64,000 bases of DNA from Streptosporangium canum (lineage in GTDB: Bacteria; Actinomycetota; Actinomycetes; Streptosporangiales; Streptosporangiaceae). The notes under the pieces are model-generated. The model was given only the letters and a program-made list of their open reading frames with translations. It was not told the origin of the DNA and did no database searches. Shown one piece after another: positions 33,787-41,918 of the stretch. The stretch covers positions 62,001 to 126,000 of the forward strand of contig NZ_FOQY01000006.1 in NCBI RefSeq assembly GCF_900113865.1. The letters run 5' to 3'. Numbering within the stretch: the stretch's first letter is position 1; each line of letters starts with the position of its first letter. The translations under genes were made by a program, and so were the position numbers.

Positions 33787-35160
33787 TCAGGGTGGCGCCG
33801 GCAGGGCTTGCAGGCGGGTGACGGCGGTGATGAGCTGCGTGGCCCAGGGCCATCGGGCGGCGATGCGGAGCCGGAGCCGCCGGCCGCTGCGGACCAGACG
33901 TCCGGCGACGGCGAACAGGCGCAGCCGCAGGCGCTTGGGTTCCCAGCGGCGGGCGGGGCCGTTCAGGGCGAGCATCTGCATCCAGGCCATGAGGTCGCAG
34001 GCCGGCGCGACGATCTCGCACCAGATCCGGTTCTGGGTGAAGTCGTGCAGCGGCAGGTTGCGCAGGCCGGTGTCCTTGGCGCAGCGGATGCGGTCCTCGG
34101 CGCGGGCGCGGCGGCGATGGCGCAGTTCCAGATCGGCGAGCTGGCCTTGCTTGGTGTTGGTGACGAAACAGGTGAAGCGGTGCCCGCCCGAGTCGGTGAA
34201 GCGCAGTCGCGCACCGGGGTGCGGGCGCTCCCTGCGGACGATGACGCGCATGCCCTTGGGCCAGGAGGTCGACTTCGCCAGGCCGGTGATCTCGGCGACC
34301 CAGGCGCCTGGTCTTACCTGCCCCTCGGCGTCGTAGGCGGGTGTCCACGCGCCGGCGGGCAATCGCAAGATCGCCTCACCGATGTCGTCGGTGATGGTGA
34401 AGCCGATGGAGTACGTCAACCACCGGCCCGGGCGGGTCGGCCAGGTGAGGAACTCATGAGTGCCGCCGCCTGAGTCGGTGCGGATCAGAATCTGGCGGCG
34501 TCGGTGCTTGGGTAGTTGGGCCAGGGCCAGGCGGGTGGCGTTGATGTGGTCGGTGGCGGTGTTGGAGCCGGCGTTGCCCGCCCGCAGTACCAGGGCCAGG
34601 GGCTCACCGGCTCCGTCGGGGCCGTGGTCGGCGAAGGCGGTCATGGGGTGGAAGCCGAAGGTTTTCTTCCAGGTCGGGGTGGCGTTTTCCTTGTCGGAGT
34701 GGGAGATGACGATGGTGGCGTCCAGATCGATGGGGATCGGCCGGCTGTCGGCTCCGGGCGCGGCTGACTCGGCGCGGGTCCAGGCGTGTTCACGGGCGAT
34801 GGCGCGGGCGGCGCGGATCGCGGTGAGGGCTTTGGTGGTGTCGGCGGCGAGCCGGTCGATCAGCCGGGAGACGGTCGGATCGGAGGCGATGGGGCCGAAC
34901 AGTTCTGGCTGGGCGCGCAGCATCGCGATGTCGGCCAGGCAGTCGCCTCCCAGGGCGAGGCTGACGGCGAGATCAGCGATGATCTTTCCGGGGTCGTGGA
35001 TCGCGCGGGCCGGTCGCCATCGCTGCAGCTGCTCCGACAAGGCACGGTCCAGGCCGGTGACGCGCAGTGTTTCCAGCAACAGCAGCGCGCCTGCTTGGGA
35101 GATGAGCCCGGAGCCGTCGGCGGACATGACGATCTTGCGGTGCGACGCGATAGTCTTCAC
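33787..35160 (-). CDS. IS1380-family transposase
   Basis: This 457-residue DDE transposase is of the IS1380 type. It has the N-terminal SGLISQAGALLLLETLRVTGL segment, DPTVSRLIDRLAAD, the DLDATIV aspartate region, TDSGGGTHEFL (second acidic position context) and DRIRCAKDTGLRNLPLHDF with the conserved basic/glutamate region near the C-terminus. The reading frame is unbroken, so the element may still be mobile. It reads leftward towards the biosynthetic cluster. A hairpin just upstream (35162-35235) probably protects it from outside transcription. Confidence 0.85.
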   Translation of the reverse strand: MKTIASHRKIVMSADGSGLISQAGALLLLETLRVTGLDRALSEQLQRWRPARAIHDPGKIIADLAVSLALGGDCLADIAMLRAQPELFGPIASDPTVSRLIDRLAADTTKALTAIRAARAIAREHAWTRAESAAPGADSRPIPIDLDATIVISHSDKENATPTWKKTFGFHPMTAFADHGPDGAGEPLALVLRAGNAGSNTATDHINATRLALAQLPKHRRRQILIRTDSGGGTHEFLTWPTRPGRWLTYSIGFTITDDIGEAILRLPAGAWTPAYDAEGQVRPGAWVAEITGLAKSTSWPKGMRVIVRRERPHPGARLRFTDSGGHRFTCFVTNTKQGQLADLELRHRRRARAEDRIRCAKDTGLRNLPLHDFTQNRIWCEIVAPACDLMAWMQMLALNGPARRWEPKRLRLRLFAVAGRLVRSGRRLRLRIAARWPWATQLITAVTRLQALPAPP

Positions 35161-35161
35161 G

Positions 35162-35235
35162 TGAAAAGTGCCTCTTGAGCTGGTGTGGACGGGACCTTAG
35201 ACAAGTCCGATCATCCCAGGTCAAAGGCACTTTTC
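35162..35235. repeat. Inverted repeat upstream of transposase
   Basis: GAAAAGTGCCTCTTGA (35162-35177) is nearly complementary to TCAAAGGCACTTTTC (35220-35234), with a single-base gap, across a 42-base loop. It lies between the IS end and the transposase start. Insertion sequences often use such a hairpin to dampen read-through transcription or translation of the transposase. Confidence 0.6.
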
Positions 35236-35408
35236 TCATGTAAACGATCAAGGCTGGCGATATTCGTGGCGAAAGCCCGAGGCTAGTACGCCGACATGAC
35301 ACATGGCGACGACCTGCGAGACCGGGCGGCCCGCGCTCCGGTCCACATCGGGACGCGGGCCGTACGTTCTGATCGATCCACGTGGTCGGCAGCTCGCGCA
35401 CCCGGTGG

Positions 35409-36731
35409 TCAGAGCGCCCGGAGCGCACCGGCGAAGGCGTCGACGGTGGCGGCGATGTCGGACTCGGTGTGCGCGGTGGACAAGAACCACAGGCCACGCG
35501 GCACCATGTTGACGCCGCGGTCGAGGAGCGCCGCGTGCAGCCGGGCCATCATCGCCCGATCGGTCGCGGCGAAGTCGCGATAGTCGCGCACCGCGCCGGC
35601 GTCGGTGAAGTAGGTCTGGAAGACCGGTCCGGGACCGTCCACGAGCAGCGGCACACCCGCCTTCTCCGCCTCGGCCCTGATGCCCTCCATCAGCGCCGAG
35701 CCGCGGGCGAACAGCGTGCCGTAGACCTCGTCGCGCCGCTCGTCGAGAACGCGCAGCGTCGCCTCGGCCGCCGCGATGCCGACGGGCTGGGAGTTGAACG
35801 TGCCCGCGTGGGCGACCTTCCCCGTCGAGATGTGGTCCATGACGGCCGCCTTTCCGACGAGCGCCGACACCTGCATGCCTCCGGCCATGGCCTTGCCGAA
35901 CACCGACAGGTCCGGGGTGACGCCGAGGTACTCCTGGGCTCCGCCGGGCGCCAGCCGGAAACCGGTGATGATCTCATCGAAGATCATCAGGCTGCCGTGC
36001 CGGTCGCAGAGCTTCCGTACGGCTTCGAGGTATCCGGGATCGGGCAGGATCGCCCCGGTGTTGCAGAGCACCGGCTCGGCGATCACCGCGGCGATCTCGG
36101 CACCGTAGCGGTCCATCAGGCGGGTCAGGGCCTCCAGGTCGTTCCACGGGCAGACGATCAGGTCCTCGCCGTGGCCCTCCTGCTGGCCGGCCGTACCGGG
36201 CACCGCGACGGGAGCGTCGGCCGGGCCGGCCAGGTCCAGGGCGGGATGCACGCTGTAGAGGACCGGGTCCAGCCAGCCGTGGTAGTGCCCTTCGAACTTG
36301 AGGATCCTGGAACGGCCGGTGAAGCCTCGGGCCAGCCGGAGAGCGGCGTGGACCGCCTCGGAGCCGACGGTGTTGAAACGGACCCGTTCCGCCGAGGGGA
36401 CCATCGCGCACAGCCGCTCGGCCACCCGGACCTCGGCCGCGTGCTGGGCCGAGTAGACCATGCCCCGCGCGGCCTGGGCCGAGATCGCCTCGACCACCTC
36501 GGGCGGGCAGTGCCCGAGCAGCGCGGGCCCCTGGCCCAGGACGTAGTCGATGTAGGCGTTGCCGTCCACGTCCCAGAGGCGCGCGCCCCGCGCGCGGTCC
36601 ACGTAGAGCGGGACGCCGGTGGTACGGCGAGCGTCGCTGGAGACCCCTCCAGCCAGGTACTGCTGCGCGGTGGAGTAGAGGTCGCGGCTGACGTCCAGAT
36701 TGCGGGTCATGACGACCATCAAAGGGCGCAT
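35409..36731 (-). CDS. Class III aminotransferase, glutamate-1-semialdehyde aminomutase-like
   Basis: This 440-residue PLP enzyme belongs to the class III (omega) aminotransferase family, GSA-aminomutase branch. It has SSDARRTTGVPLYVDRARGA, GHYHGWLDPV, IAEPVLCNTG, IFDEIITGFR and the PLP lysine in VFGKAMAGGMQVSALVG. The GSA branch includes many secondary transaminases besides HemL; the lack of neighbouring heme genes argues against tetrapyrrole synthesis. It is divergent from a fumarylacetoacetate-hydrolase-family gene, and the pair probably processes a catabolic intermediate (inference). The start is uncertain: ATGs at 36731, 36719 and 36710 are all in frame and none has a strong ribosome-binding site. 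Confidence 0.8.
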   Translation of the reverse strand: MRPLMVVMTRNLDVSRDLYSTAQQYLAGGVSSDARRTTGVPLYVDRARGARLWDVDGNAYIDYVLGQGPALLGHCPPEVVEAISAQAARGMVYSAQHAAEVRVAERLCAMVPSAERVRFNTVGSEAVHAALRLARGFTGRSRILKFEGHYHGWLDPVLYSVHPALDLAGPADAPVAVPGTAGQQEGHGEDLIVCPWNDLEALTRLMDRYGAEIAAVIAEPVLCNTGAILPDPGYLEAVRKLCDRHGSLMIFDEIITGFRLAPGGAQEYLGVTPDLSVFGKAMAGGMQVSALVGKAAVMDHISTGKVAHAGTFNSQPVGIAAAEATLRVLDERRDEVYGTLFARGSALMEGIRAEAEKAGVPLLVDGPGPVFQTYFTDAGAVRDYRDFAATDRAMMARLHAALLDRGVNMVPRGLWFLSTAHTESDIAATVDAFAGALRAL

Positions 36732-36846
36732 CGCCCGCCGCGGACAAGGAAGAGCGCAAGAGAGAGGTCGTCATCGCAAGGATGGGTTCTTGTGACGCCT
36801 CGACCGAGCTGGTGAGCTGGGGCACAACCCTCAGGAAGGAATAGCC

Positions 36847-37707
36847 GTGTTTCTCGGGCGTATCCGGCGGACTCCCGCCGACCAAGTCGAAGTCGTGGCC
36901 TGGCGCGAGGGCGGCGAGCTTGTCAGCCTGTCCGGTCTTGACGGACCCTCCGATCCGGTGGCCCTGCTCGACCGGTTCGGGCTTGAGCGGCTCACCGGGG
37001 AGGTGGACCGGCTCTGGGCGACCGCGTCCTCGCTGCTCGACGAGTCGGCGGTGCTGTTCGAGCCGCCGGTGGCCACCTGCACCAAGATCTGCTGCCTGGC
37101 GCTCAACTACGTGGAGCACGCCGAGGAGAGCGGGCTGGAGGTGCCGCCCTCGCCGGTGCTGTTCTTCAAGCCGCCGTCCTCGCTGACCGGTCACAACCAC
37201 CCGGTCGTGGCTCCGGCCCGGACGAGGCATCTGGAGCACGAGGTGGAGCTGGCCGTCGTCATCGGGTCGGTGACCCGGGACCTGCCGGCCGAGCGCTGGC
37301 GGGAGGCCGTGGCCGGCTACACGGTGATCAACGACATGACGGCCCGCGACCTGCAGCTGGCGAACATCGACCGCAACGTGCCGTGGGACCAGGCCAAGGG
37401 GTTCGACACCTTCGCCCCCGCCGGGCCGTATCTCGCCACCGTGGACGAGGTGCCCGACCCCCAGGCGCTCGAACTCCGCCTGGAGGTGGACGGCCAGGTG
37501 CGGCAGCGGGCGAACACCAAGCAGATGGTGTTCGGGATCCCCCAGCTGATCGCCGACCTGTCGGACGGGATGACGCTGGAGCCCGGCGACCTCATCGCGA
37601 CCGGCACCATCGCCGGGATCGCCCCGCTCCAGGAGGGCGACGTCATGCGGGCCACGGTGGCCGGCGTCGGAACGCTGGTGAACAGGGTTACATTTAGGAC
37701 CGCCTAA
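36847..37707 (+). CDS. Fumarylacetoacetate hydrolase-family protein
   Basis: This 286-residue protein has the FAH-family catalytic core: LNYVEHAEESG, VLFFKPPSSLTGHN, the metal-binding E-x-E in HLEHEVELAVVIG, NDMTARDLQ, and KGFDTFAPAGPY, ending GDLIATGTIAGIA. Members hydrolyse C-C bonds of 1,3-diketone acids or decarboxylate/hydrate related oxoacids. The GTG at 36847 is preceded by AGGAAGGAA at good spacing. The stop codon lies inside an inverted repeat that forms part of the next gene's promoter. In this setting it may act on a dehydrated uronate- or aldonate-type intermediate, but that is inference. Confidence 0.85.
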   Translation: MFLGRIRRTPADQVEVVAWREGGELVSLSGLDGPSDPVALLDRFGLERLTGEVDRLWATASSLLDESAVLFEPPVATCTKICCLALNYVEHAEESGLEVPPSPVLFFKPPSSLTGHNHPVVAPARTRHLEHEVELAVVIGSVTRDLPAERWREAVAGYTVINDMTARDLQLANIDRNVPWDQAKGFDTFAPAGPYLATVDEVPDPQALELRLEVDGQVRQRANTKQMVFGIPQLIADLSDGMTLEPGDLIATGTIAGIAPLQEGDVMRATVAGVGTLVNRVTFRTA

Positions 37708-37724
37708 ATAGTATTATTCGGCGC
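37688..37724 (+). promoter_or_regulatory. Promoter with operator palindrome before AraC gene, leaderless
   Basis: TTACAT (37688-37693) and TATTAT (37712-37717) form -35/-10 elements with an 18-bp spacer. The spacer is filled by a perfect inverted repeat, ATTTAGG-ACCG-CCTAAAT (37692-37709). The -10 ends seven bases before the ATG at 37725 and no Shine-Dalgarno is present, so the mRNA is probably leaderless. The palindrome would let a bound protein control RNA polymerase directly. Confidence 0.65.
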
Positions 37725-38816
37725 ATGGACGCGCCCTTCACGGTCGCCGCGCTGGTCGACATCGACGACTTCGTCGCCTCGCGGCGGTCGCGCGGGCAGC
37801 CGTGGGCCCTCCACCAGCTCGACCGGGCCGGGCGGGCGGTCCGGGCGGTGACGTACGGCCGGCCGGCGGCGAGCTGCCGTTCGACGCCTCCCGACGAGTG
37901 GCTCGTGCTCCTGACCGGCGACGACCCCCACACGCTCATGACCGAGGCGGGCGGGCTGGCGGAGGAGCTGCGCACCCGCATCGTGGGCGAGACCGAGCTC
38001 ACCGCGACCGTCAGCCTGGGCACCCCGCACAGCGGGCCGGGCGGGGTCGCGGCGGCCGAGCGGGGCGCCCGATGGACGAACTCCTACAAGCTCCTGCTCG
38101 GCGGGGACCAAGTGATCACCTCGCCCGCGCCGGACCGGCCGGGCTCGCCGCCTCCGGTGCGGATCGAGCCCGAGCTGGCCCGCCGGATCCAGGTCGGCGA
38201 CGTCGGCGGCGCGGCCGGACTGCTCTCCAACTGGGTGGACCGGTGCCTGCAGGAACGCGACCTGGACCCGAAGACCCTGCACAGCTGGCTCATGGGCGAG
38301 CTGCTGTTCGTCGTCGACGTGGTCAACCGCTCCCGGCTCGCCGGCGGCTCCACGGACTGGCTGGAGGCCTGCGCCCGGCTGCCGGTCGAGCGGCTGATCA
38401 CCGTGACCGAGATCCACGAGCGTTCCTACCTGCACATCTGGCTGGAGGAGACCGTCAGGCGGCTGGTGCCGGGCGACGGCGCGAAGGACATCCTCACGAT
38501 GGCCGAGAGCTACCTGACCGCGCACTACACCGATCCCCGGCTCAGGCTCTCCACAGTCGCCGAGGCGATCTCCGCCAGCCCCTTCTACATCTCGCACCTG
38601 TTCGCGGAGGAGCGCGGGACCACGTTCCTGCGCCACCTCACCGGGCTGCGCCTGCGCCACGCGCGGACCCTGCTCAGCACCTCCGCCCTGCCGGTCGACG
38701 TCGTCGCCACCGAGTCGGGCTACCTGAGCGCGAAGGCCCTGCGGAGCGTGTTCCGGCGCCATGTCGGCTGCTCACCCACCGAATATCGGCGCCAGACATA
38801 TCGGGCGCGACCATAA
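37725..38816 (+). CDS. AraC-family transcriptional regulator
   Basis: This 363-residue protein has a C-terminal pair of helix-turn-helix motifs of AraC type (about 255-360): LRLSTVAEAISASPFYISHL, FAEERGTTFLRHLTGLRLRHA, VATESGYLSAKALRSVFRRH and GCSPTEYRR. The N-terminal 150 residues have a degenerate nucleotide-cyclase-like look (VSLGTPHSGPGGVAAAERGA), followed by a helical linker. It probably activates the downstream amino-sugar genes or the adjacent FAH/aminotransferase pair in response to a sugar or its phosphate. It has its own leaderless promoter containing a palindrome. Confidence 0.88.
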   Translation: MDAPFTVAALVDIDDFVASRRSRGQPWALHQLDRAGRAVRAVTYGRPAASCRSTPPDEWLVLLTGDDPHTLMTEAGGLAEELRTRIVGETELTATVSLGTPHSGPGGVAAAERGARWTNSYKLLLGGDQVITSPAPDRPGSPPPVRIEPELARRIQVGDVGGAAGLLSNWVDRCLQERDLDPKTLHSWLMGELLFVVDVVNRSRLAGGSTDWLEACARLPVERLITVTEIHERSYLHIWLEETVRRLVPGDGAKDILTMAESYLTAHYTDPRLRLSTVAEAISASPFYISHLFAEERGTTFLRHLTGLRLRHARTLLSTSALPVDVVATESGYLSAKALRSVFRRHVGCSPTEYRRQTYRARP

Positions 38817-38847
38817 ATAAGAAATCCCTGAATCAGTGCGCAAAGTA

Positions 38848-38884
38848 TTGAATTAGGGACTGCACCGAAATTAGGCTGTCTCGC
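38848..38884 (+). promoter_or_regulatory. Promoter for N-acetylglucosamine kinase operon, leaderless
   Basis: TTGAAT (38848-38853) and TAGGCT (38872-38877) are spaced by 18 bp. The -10 ends seven bases before the ATG at 38885, and no Shine-Dalgarno is visible, which fits the leaderless arrangement common in actinobacteria. Confidence 0.6.
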
Positions 38885-39865
38885 ATGGAACTGGCGGTCG
38901 ACGGTGGACAGAGCGGGCTGCGGCTCGGGCTCGCGTCCGGCGGGCGGATACTCCTGACCCGCGAAGAACCGGGCCTGGCCTACGCGAGCGGGCTCACGGT
39001 CGACGCCGTCGCGCGGAAGGTGCTGGCGGCCTGGCGAGCCCTGGCTCCGGCGGTCGCCCCCGGGGCCTCGGCCCTGCCGGAGGCCACAGGCGCCTCGGTC
39101 CCGCCGGACGCCCCGGTCGGCACGGTCTGCCTCGGGCTCACCACGCTGCTGGGCGGACCCGCCGCCGACCGGGAGCTGGCCGAGCGCCTGTTCGCCGGGA
39201 TCGGCGCCCGGCGCGTCCTGCTCACCAGCGACGTCGTCACCGCGCACGCCGGCGCCTTCGCCGGGCGCTCCGGCGTCGTCCTCGCCGCGGGCACCGGTGC
39301 GATCGCCCTGGGGGTGGCCCCGGACGGCCACGCCCGGCAGGTGGACGGCTGGGGATACCTGTACGGCGACGCGGGCAGCGGCTTCTGGATCGGCCGGCGC
39401 GGCCTCGACGCCGCCTACCGGGGGTTCGACGGCCGCGCGACCCCGGGCCCGCTCACCGACCGCGCCCGGCACGTGTTCGGCGATCTGGGAACCGCGCCCC
39501 AGCGGCTCTACCTGTCCTCCGACGCCGTCGCCCAGGTCGCGGGCTTCGCCGTCCACGTGCTCGACCTGGCCGGCGAGGACGCGACCGCGCGGGCGATCGT
39601 CGAAGAGGCCGGCCGCGAGCTCGCGGCAAGCGTCGCCGCCGCCGCCCGCTCCCTCCCCGGCGACGAGCCGGTGCCCGTCTCCTGGACCGGCCGCCTGCTC
39701 CGCGCACCGGCCCTGCGGGCGGCCTTCGAAGCCGAGCTGACGGCCCGCCTGCCCCGGGCCCTGCCGGCGCCCCCGGAGGGCGACGGCCTCGCGGGCGCCG
39801 CCCTCCTCGCCGCCACCTCCCGGCCCGGCCACTACCGGACGCTCATCCGGACGGTGGAGCGATGA
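38885..39865 (+). CDS. N-acetylglucosamine kinase-like ATPase (BadF/BadG family)
   Basis: This 326-residue sugar kinase has the ASKHA fold. The phosphate-1 motif is AVDGGQSGLRLGL at the N-terminus. SDVVTAHAGAF carries the likely catalytic aspartate, AAGTGAIALGV is the second phosphate loop, and WGYLYGDAGSGFWIGR is typical of GlcNAc kinases of this group. It would phosphorylate N-acetylglucosamine or N-acetylgalactosamine released from a glycan. Its stop overlaps the ceramidase-like gene (ATGA), which in turn overlaps the SIS gene, so the three are translationally coupled and probably act in one route. Confidence 0.85.
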   Translation: MELAVDGGQSGLRLGLASGGRILLTREEPGLAYASGLTVDAVARKVLAAWRALAPAVAPGASALPEATGASVPPDAPVGTVCLGLTTLLGGPAADRELAERLFAGIGARRVLLTSDVVTAHAGAFAGRSGVVLAAGTGAIALGVAPDGHARQVDGWGYLYGDAGSGFWIGRRGLDAAYRGFDGRATPGPLTDRARHVFGDLGTAPQRLYLSSDAVAQVAGFAVHVLDLAGEDATARAIVEEAGRELAASVAAAARSLPGDEPVPVSWTGRLLRAPALRAAFEAELTARLPRALPAPPEGDGLAGAALLAATSRPGHYRTLIRTVER

Positions 39866-41178
39866 GAGTCGGGTACGGGGCGGCCCGCCTGCCCGTCCCT
39901 CCCGGCACGCCGATGGGCGGCTACCTCGACCGGCCCGGTGCCTCGGCCGGCGAGCTCGACCCGCTGCAGGTGGGCGTGATCACCTGGTCCGACGGGCGGC
40001 GGCGCTTCGCGCTGGCGGTGGCGGACGTGATATGCGTCAACGACGACCTCTCCCGGCAGGCCAGGCAGGCGGTCTCGGCGACCTGCGAGCTGTGGCTGGC
40101 CGCGACGCACACCCACGCGGGCCCGGAGACCGGGTGCGTGCCCGGCGGCGGGCCGACGCCGCAGCCCTGGCGCGACCGGATCGTCGAAGCCACCCGCACC
40201 GCCCTCGCGCGCGCGATGGCCGCCGAACGGCCCGCGAGGGGCTCGGCTCACCAGGGCGGGCTACGCGACGTGGGCGCCGCCCGCGGCATGCCGTCGGCCG
40301 AGCCTCTGGTCCCGCTGGACGTCCTGGCCGTCCGGGATCCGGCCGGCCGCCTGGAGGGTGTCCTGGTCGTGCTCCCCGTTCACCCCACGGTGCTGCCCCC
40401 GGACAATCTCCTGGTGAGCGCCGACCTGACCGGCGCGGTGCGCGGGGCCGTACGGGCACGGCTGGGACCGGATGTCTGGGTCCTGGTCGCGGCCGGTACG
40501 GCCGGCGACATCAGCACCCGGCACACCCGCCGGGGCCAGGACGCCGCCGAACTCGACCGGCTCGGCGGCCTCGTCGCCGATCGGTGCGCCGAACTCCTCG
40601 ACGCCGCCCCCGCCGCCGAGGCCTGGAGCCCCGGCTCCGTGATCGGCTGGGCGTCGCGGCGGTGCTCCCTGGCCCGCGACTCCTCGGTCGCCGACCCGCA
40701 CGCCCTGCTCGCCGAGCTGCGCGCCGCCCACGAGCGGTCCCGCGCCGCCGGCGACGCGACCGCCACGCGCATGGCCCTGAGCCGCCTGGAAGGCGCCCGC
40801 CTCCTCACCGAGGCGGCCCCGGAGCCCGCACCCGGCGCCGCCGGGACGGGCGCCGCCCGCCCACCGGCCGGAAAGCCGCCGGCGCCGGCGTCCATCACCA
40901 CCGAGGTGAGCGCCGTGCGCCTCGGCGGGCTCGCGCTGGCCGCTCTGCCGGGTGAGCCCTTCGTCGCCACGGGCGAGGCCGTCCGCCGGACGCGCCCGGA
41001 CCCGACGTTCGTGCTGGGATACGTCAACGGCTATCCGGGCTACCTGCCGACGGCCGCCGCCTACGCCGGCCAGGAGTACGAGGTGCTGGCCTGCCGGGTC
41101 GCACCCGGCAGCGCCGAGTACCTCGCCACGACCGTCGCAGACCTGCTGCACGACCTCGACACCCCGGAGGAATCATGA
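39862..41178 (+). CDS. Neutral/alkaline ceramidase-fold hydrolase
   Basis: This 438-residue protein matches the N-terminal domain of neutral ceramidases. It starts RVGYGAARLPVPPGTPMGGY and contains the zinc-binding WLAATHTHAGPET motif, LPVHPTVLPPDN, the AAGTAGDISTRH region (serine/asp) and LGYVNGYPGYLPT. True ceramidases are exported and about 620-700 residues with a C-terminal domain; this one has no signal peptide and is shorter, so it is intracellular. Coupled between an amino-sugar kinase and a SIS-domain protein, it may hydrolyse an amide (for example N-acetyl) of a sugar rather than a sphingolipid (inference). Confidence 0.8.
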   Translation: MRVGYGAARLPVPPGTPMGGYLDRPGASAGELDPLQVGVITWSDGRRRFALAVADVICVNDDLSRQARQAVSATCELWLAATHTHAGPETGCVPGGGPTPQPWRDRIVEATRTALARAMAAERPARGSAHQGGLRDVGAARGMPSAEPLVPLDVLAVRDPAGRLEGVLVVLPVHPTVLPPDNLLVSADLTGAVRGAVRARLGPDVWVLVAAGTAGDISTRHTRRGQDAAELDRLGGLVADRCAELLDAAPAAEAWSPGSVIGWASRRCSLARDSSVADPHALLAELRAAHERSRAAGDATATRMALSRLEGARLLTEAAPEPAPGAAGTGAARPPAGKPPAPASITTEVSAVRLGGLALAALPGEPFVATGEAVRRTRPDPTFVLGYVNGYPGYLPTAAAYAGQEYEVLACRVAPGSAEYLATTVADLLHDLDTPEES

Positions 41179-41915
41179 TCGGCCAGGCGGCGTATGCGGA
41201 GATCGCGCGGGCGGCGGTCGACCGGCTGCTCACCGGAGAGCGCGCGGCCATCGCGCGTGCCGGGGAGCTGGTCTTCCACGCGCTGCGAGCCGGCGGGGTG
41301 CTCCAGGCGTTCGGCACCGGGCACTCCAGGTCGGTCGCCCTGGAGCTGGTGGGCCGGGCCGGCGGGCTGGTCCCCGCCAACCAGCTCGGCATCCGCGACG
41401 TCGTCTACTACGGCGACGCCGTCCCCGCGGCCATCCTCGACCCGAAGGTCGAGCGCGAGCCCGGGCTGGCGGAGCGGATCTGGGAGCTGGCCGACATCCG
41501 GCCGGAGGACGTCTTCGTGATCATCTCGAACTCGGGCGGCAACGCCTCGGTCGTCGAGATGGCCCGCCTCGCCGCCGACCGCGGGCATGTCGTGATCGCC
41601 ATCACCTCCCGCGCGCACACGAGCCGGATCACCGGGCGGGAGCGGCTCGCCGACCTGGCCCACGTGGTCGTCGACAACGGCGCGCCGTACGGTGACGCGA
41701 CCATGGAGCTGCCCGGCGGGGACGTCGTCTGCCCGGTCTCCAACCTCACCGGCGTCCTGATCGCCCAGCTCCTGGTCGCCGAGGTGGCCGGCCGGTACGT
41801 CGCCGCGGGTGAATCGCCGCCCGTGTTCAGGTCGGCCAACACCCCGGGCGGCGACGCCCGCAACGACCTGCTCCTGGCCGGGTACGGCCGGCGGGTGCGG
41901 CTCGGCGACGCCTGA
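41175..41915 (+). CDS. SIS-domain sugar isomerase/phosphosugar protein
   Basis: This 246-residue protein has one SIS (sugar isomerase) domain: LQAFGTGHSRSVALELVGR, DVFVIISNSGGNASVVEMA, and HVVIAITSRAHTSR. It resembles UPF0309-type proteins encoded beside GlcNAc kinases, which act on amino-sugar phosphates. It is coupled by ATGA to the ceramidase-like gene and ends three bases before the convergent regulator gene. A role in isomerising, deaminating or de-etherifying the kinase product is likely; the exact reaction is not readable. Confidence 0.83.
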   Translation: MIGQAAYAEIARAAVDRLLTGERAAIARAGELVFHALRAGGVLQAFGTGHSRSVALELVGRAGGLVPANQLGIRDVVYYGDAVPAAILDPKVEREPGLAERIWELADIRPEDVFVIISNSGGNASVVEMARLAADRGHVVIAITSRAHTSRITGRERLADLAHVVVDNGAPYGDATMELPGGDVVCPVSNLTGVLIAQLLVAEVAGRYVAAGESPPVFRSANTPGGDARNDLLLAGYGRRVRLGDA

Positions 41916-41918
41916 CCG

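Larger units (their letters stand above)
33627..35253. mobile_element. IS1380-family insertion sequence, probably complete
   Basis: An intact transposase gene is flanked by matching ends: CCTCGATCTTTCATGA at the left (33627-33642) and, on the opposite strand, CCTTGATCGTTTACATGA at the right (35253-35236). These agree except for two substitutions and two single-base gaps and are the likely terminal inverted repeats. The left end abuts and truncates an IS1182 fragment. I found no convincing target-site duplication (flanks GTTAG and CTGGC), so the exact ends could be off by a few bases. Confidence 0.65.

Noticed and set aside
35409-36731. hemL (tetrapyrrole synthesis)
   Set aside because: No heme genes nearby, and the GSA-aminomutase family contains many other transaminases.
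38820-38860. Terminator between the AraC and kinase genes
   Set aside because: TCCCTGAAT and ATTAGGGA form only a weak, imperfect stem; not strong enough to call.
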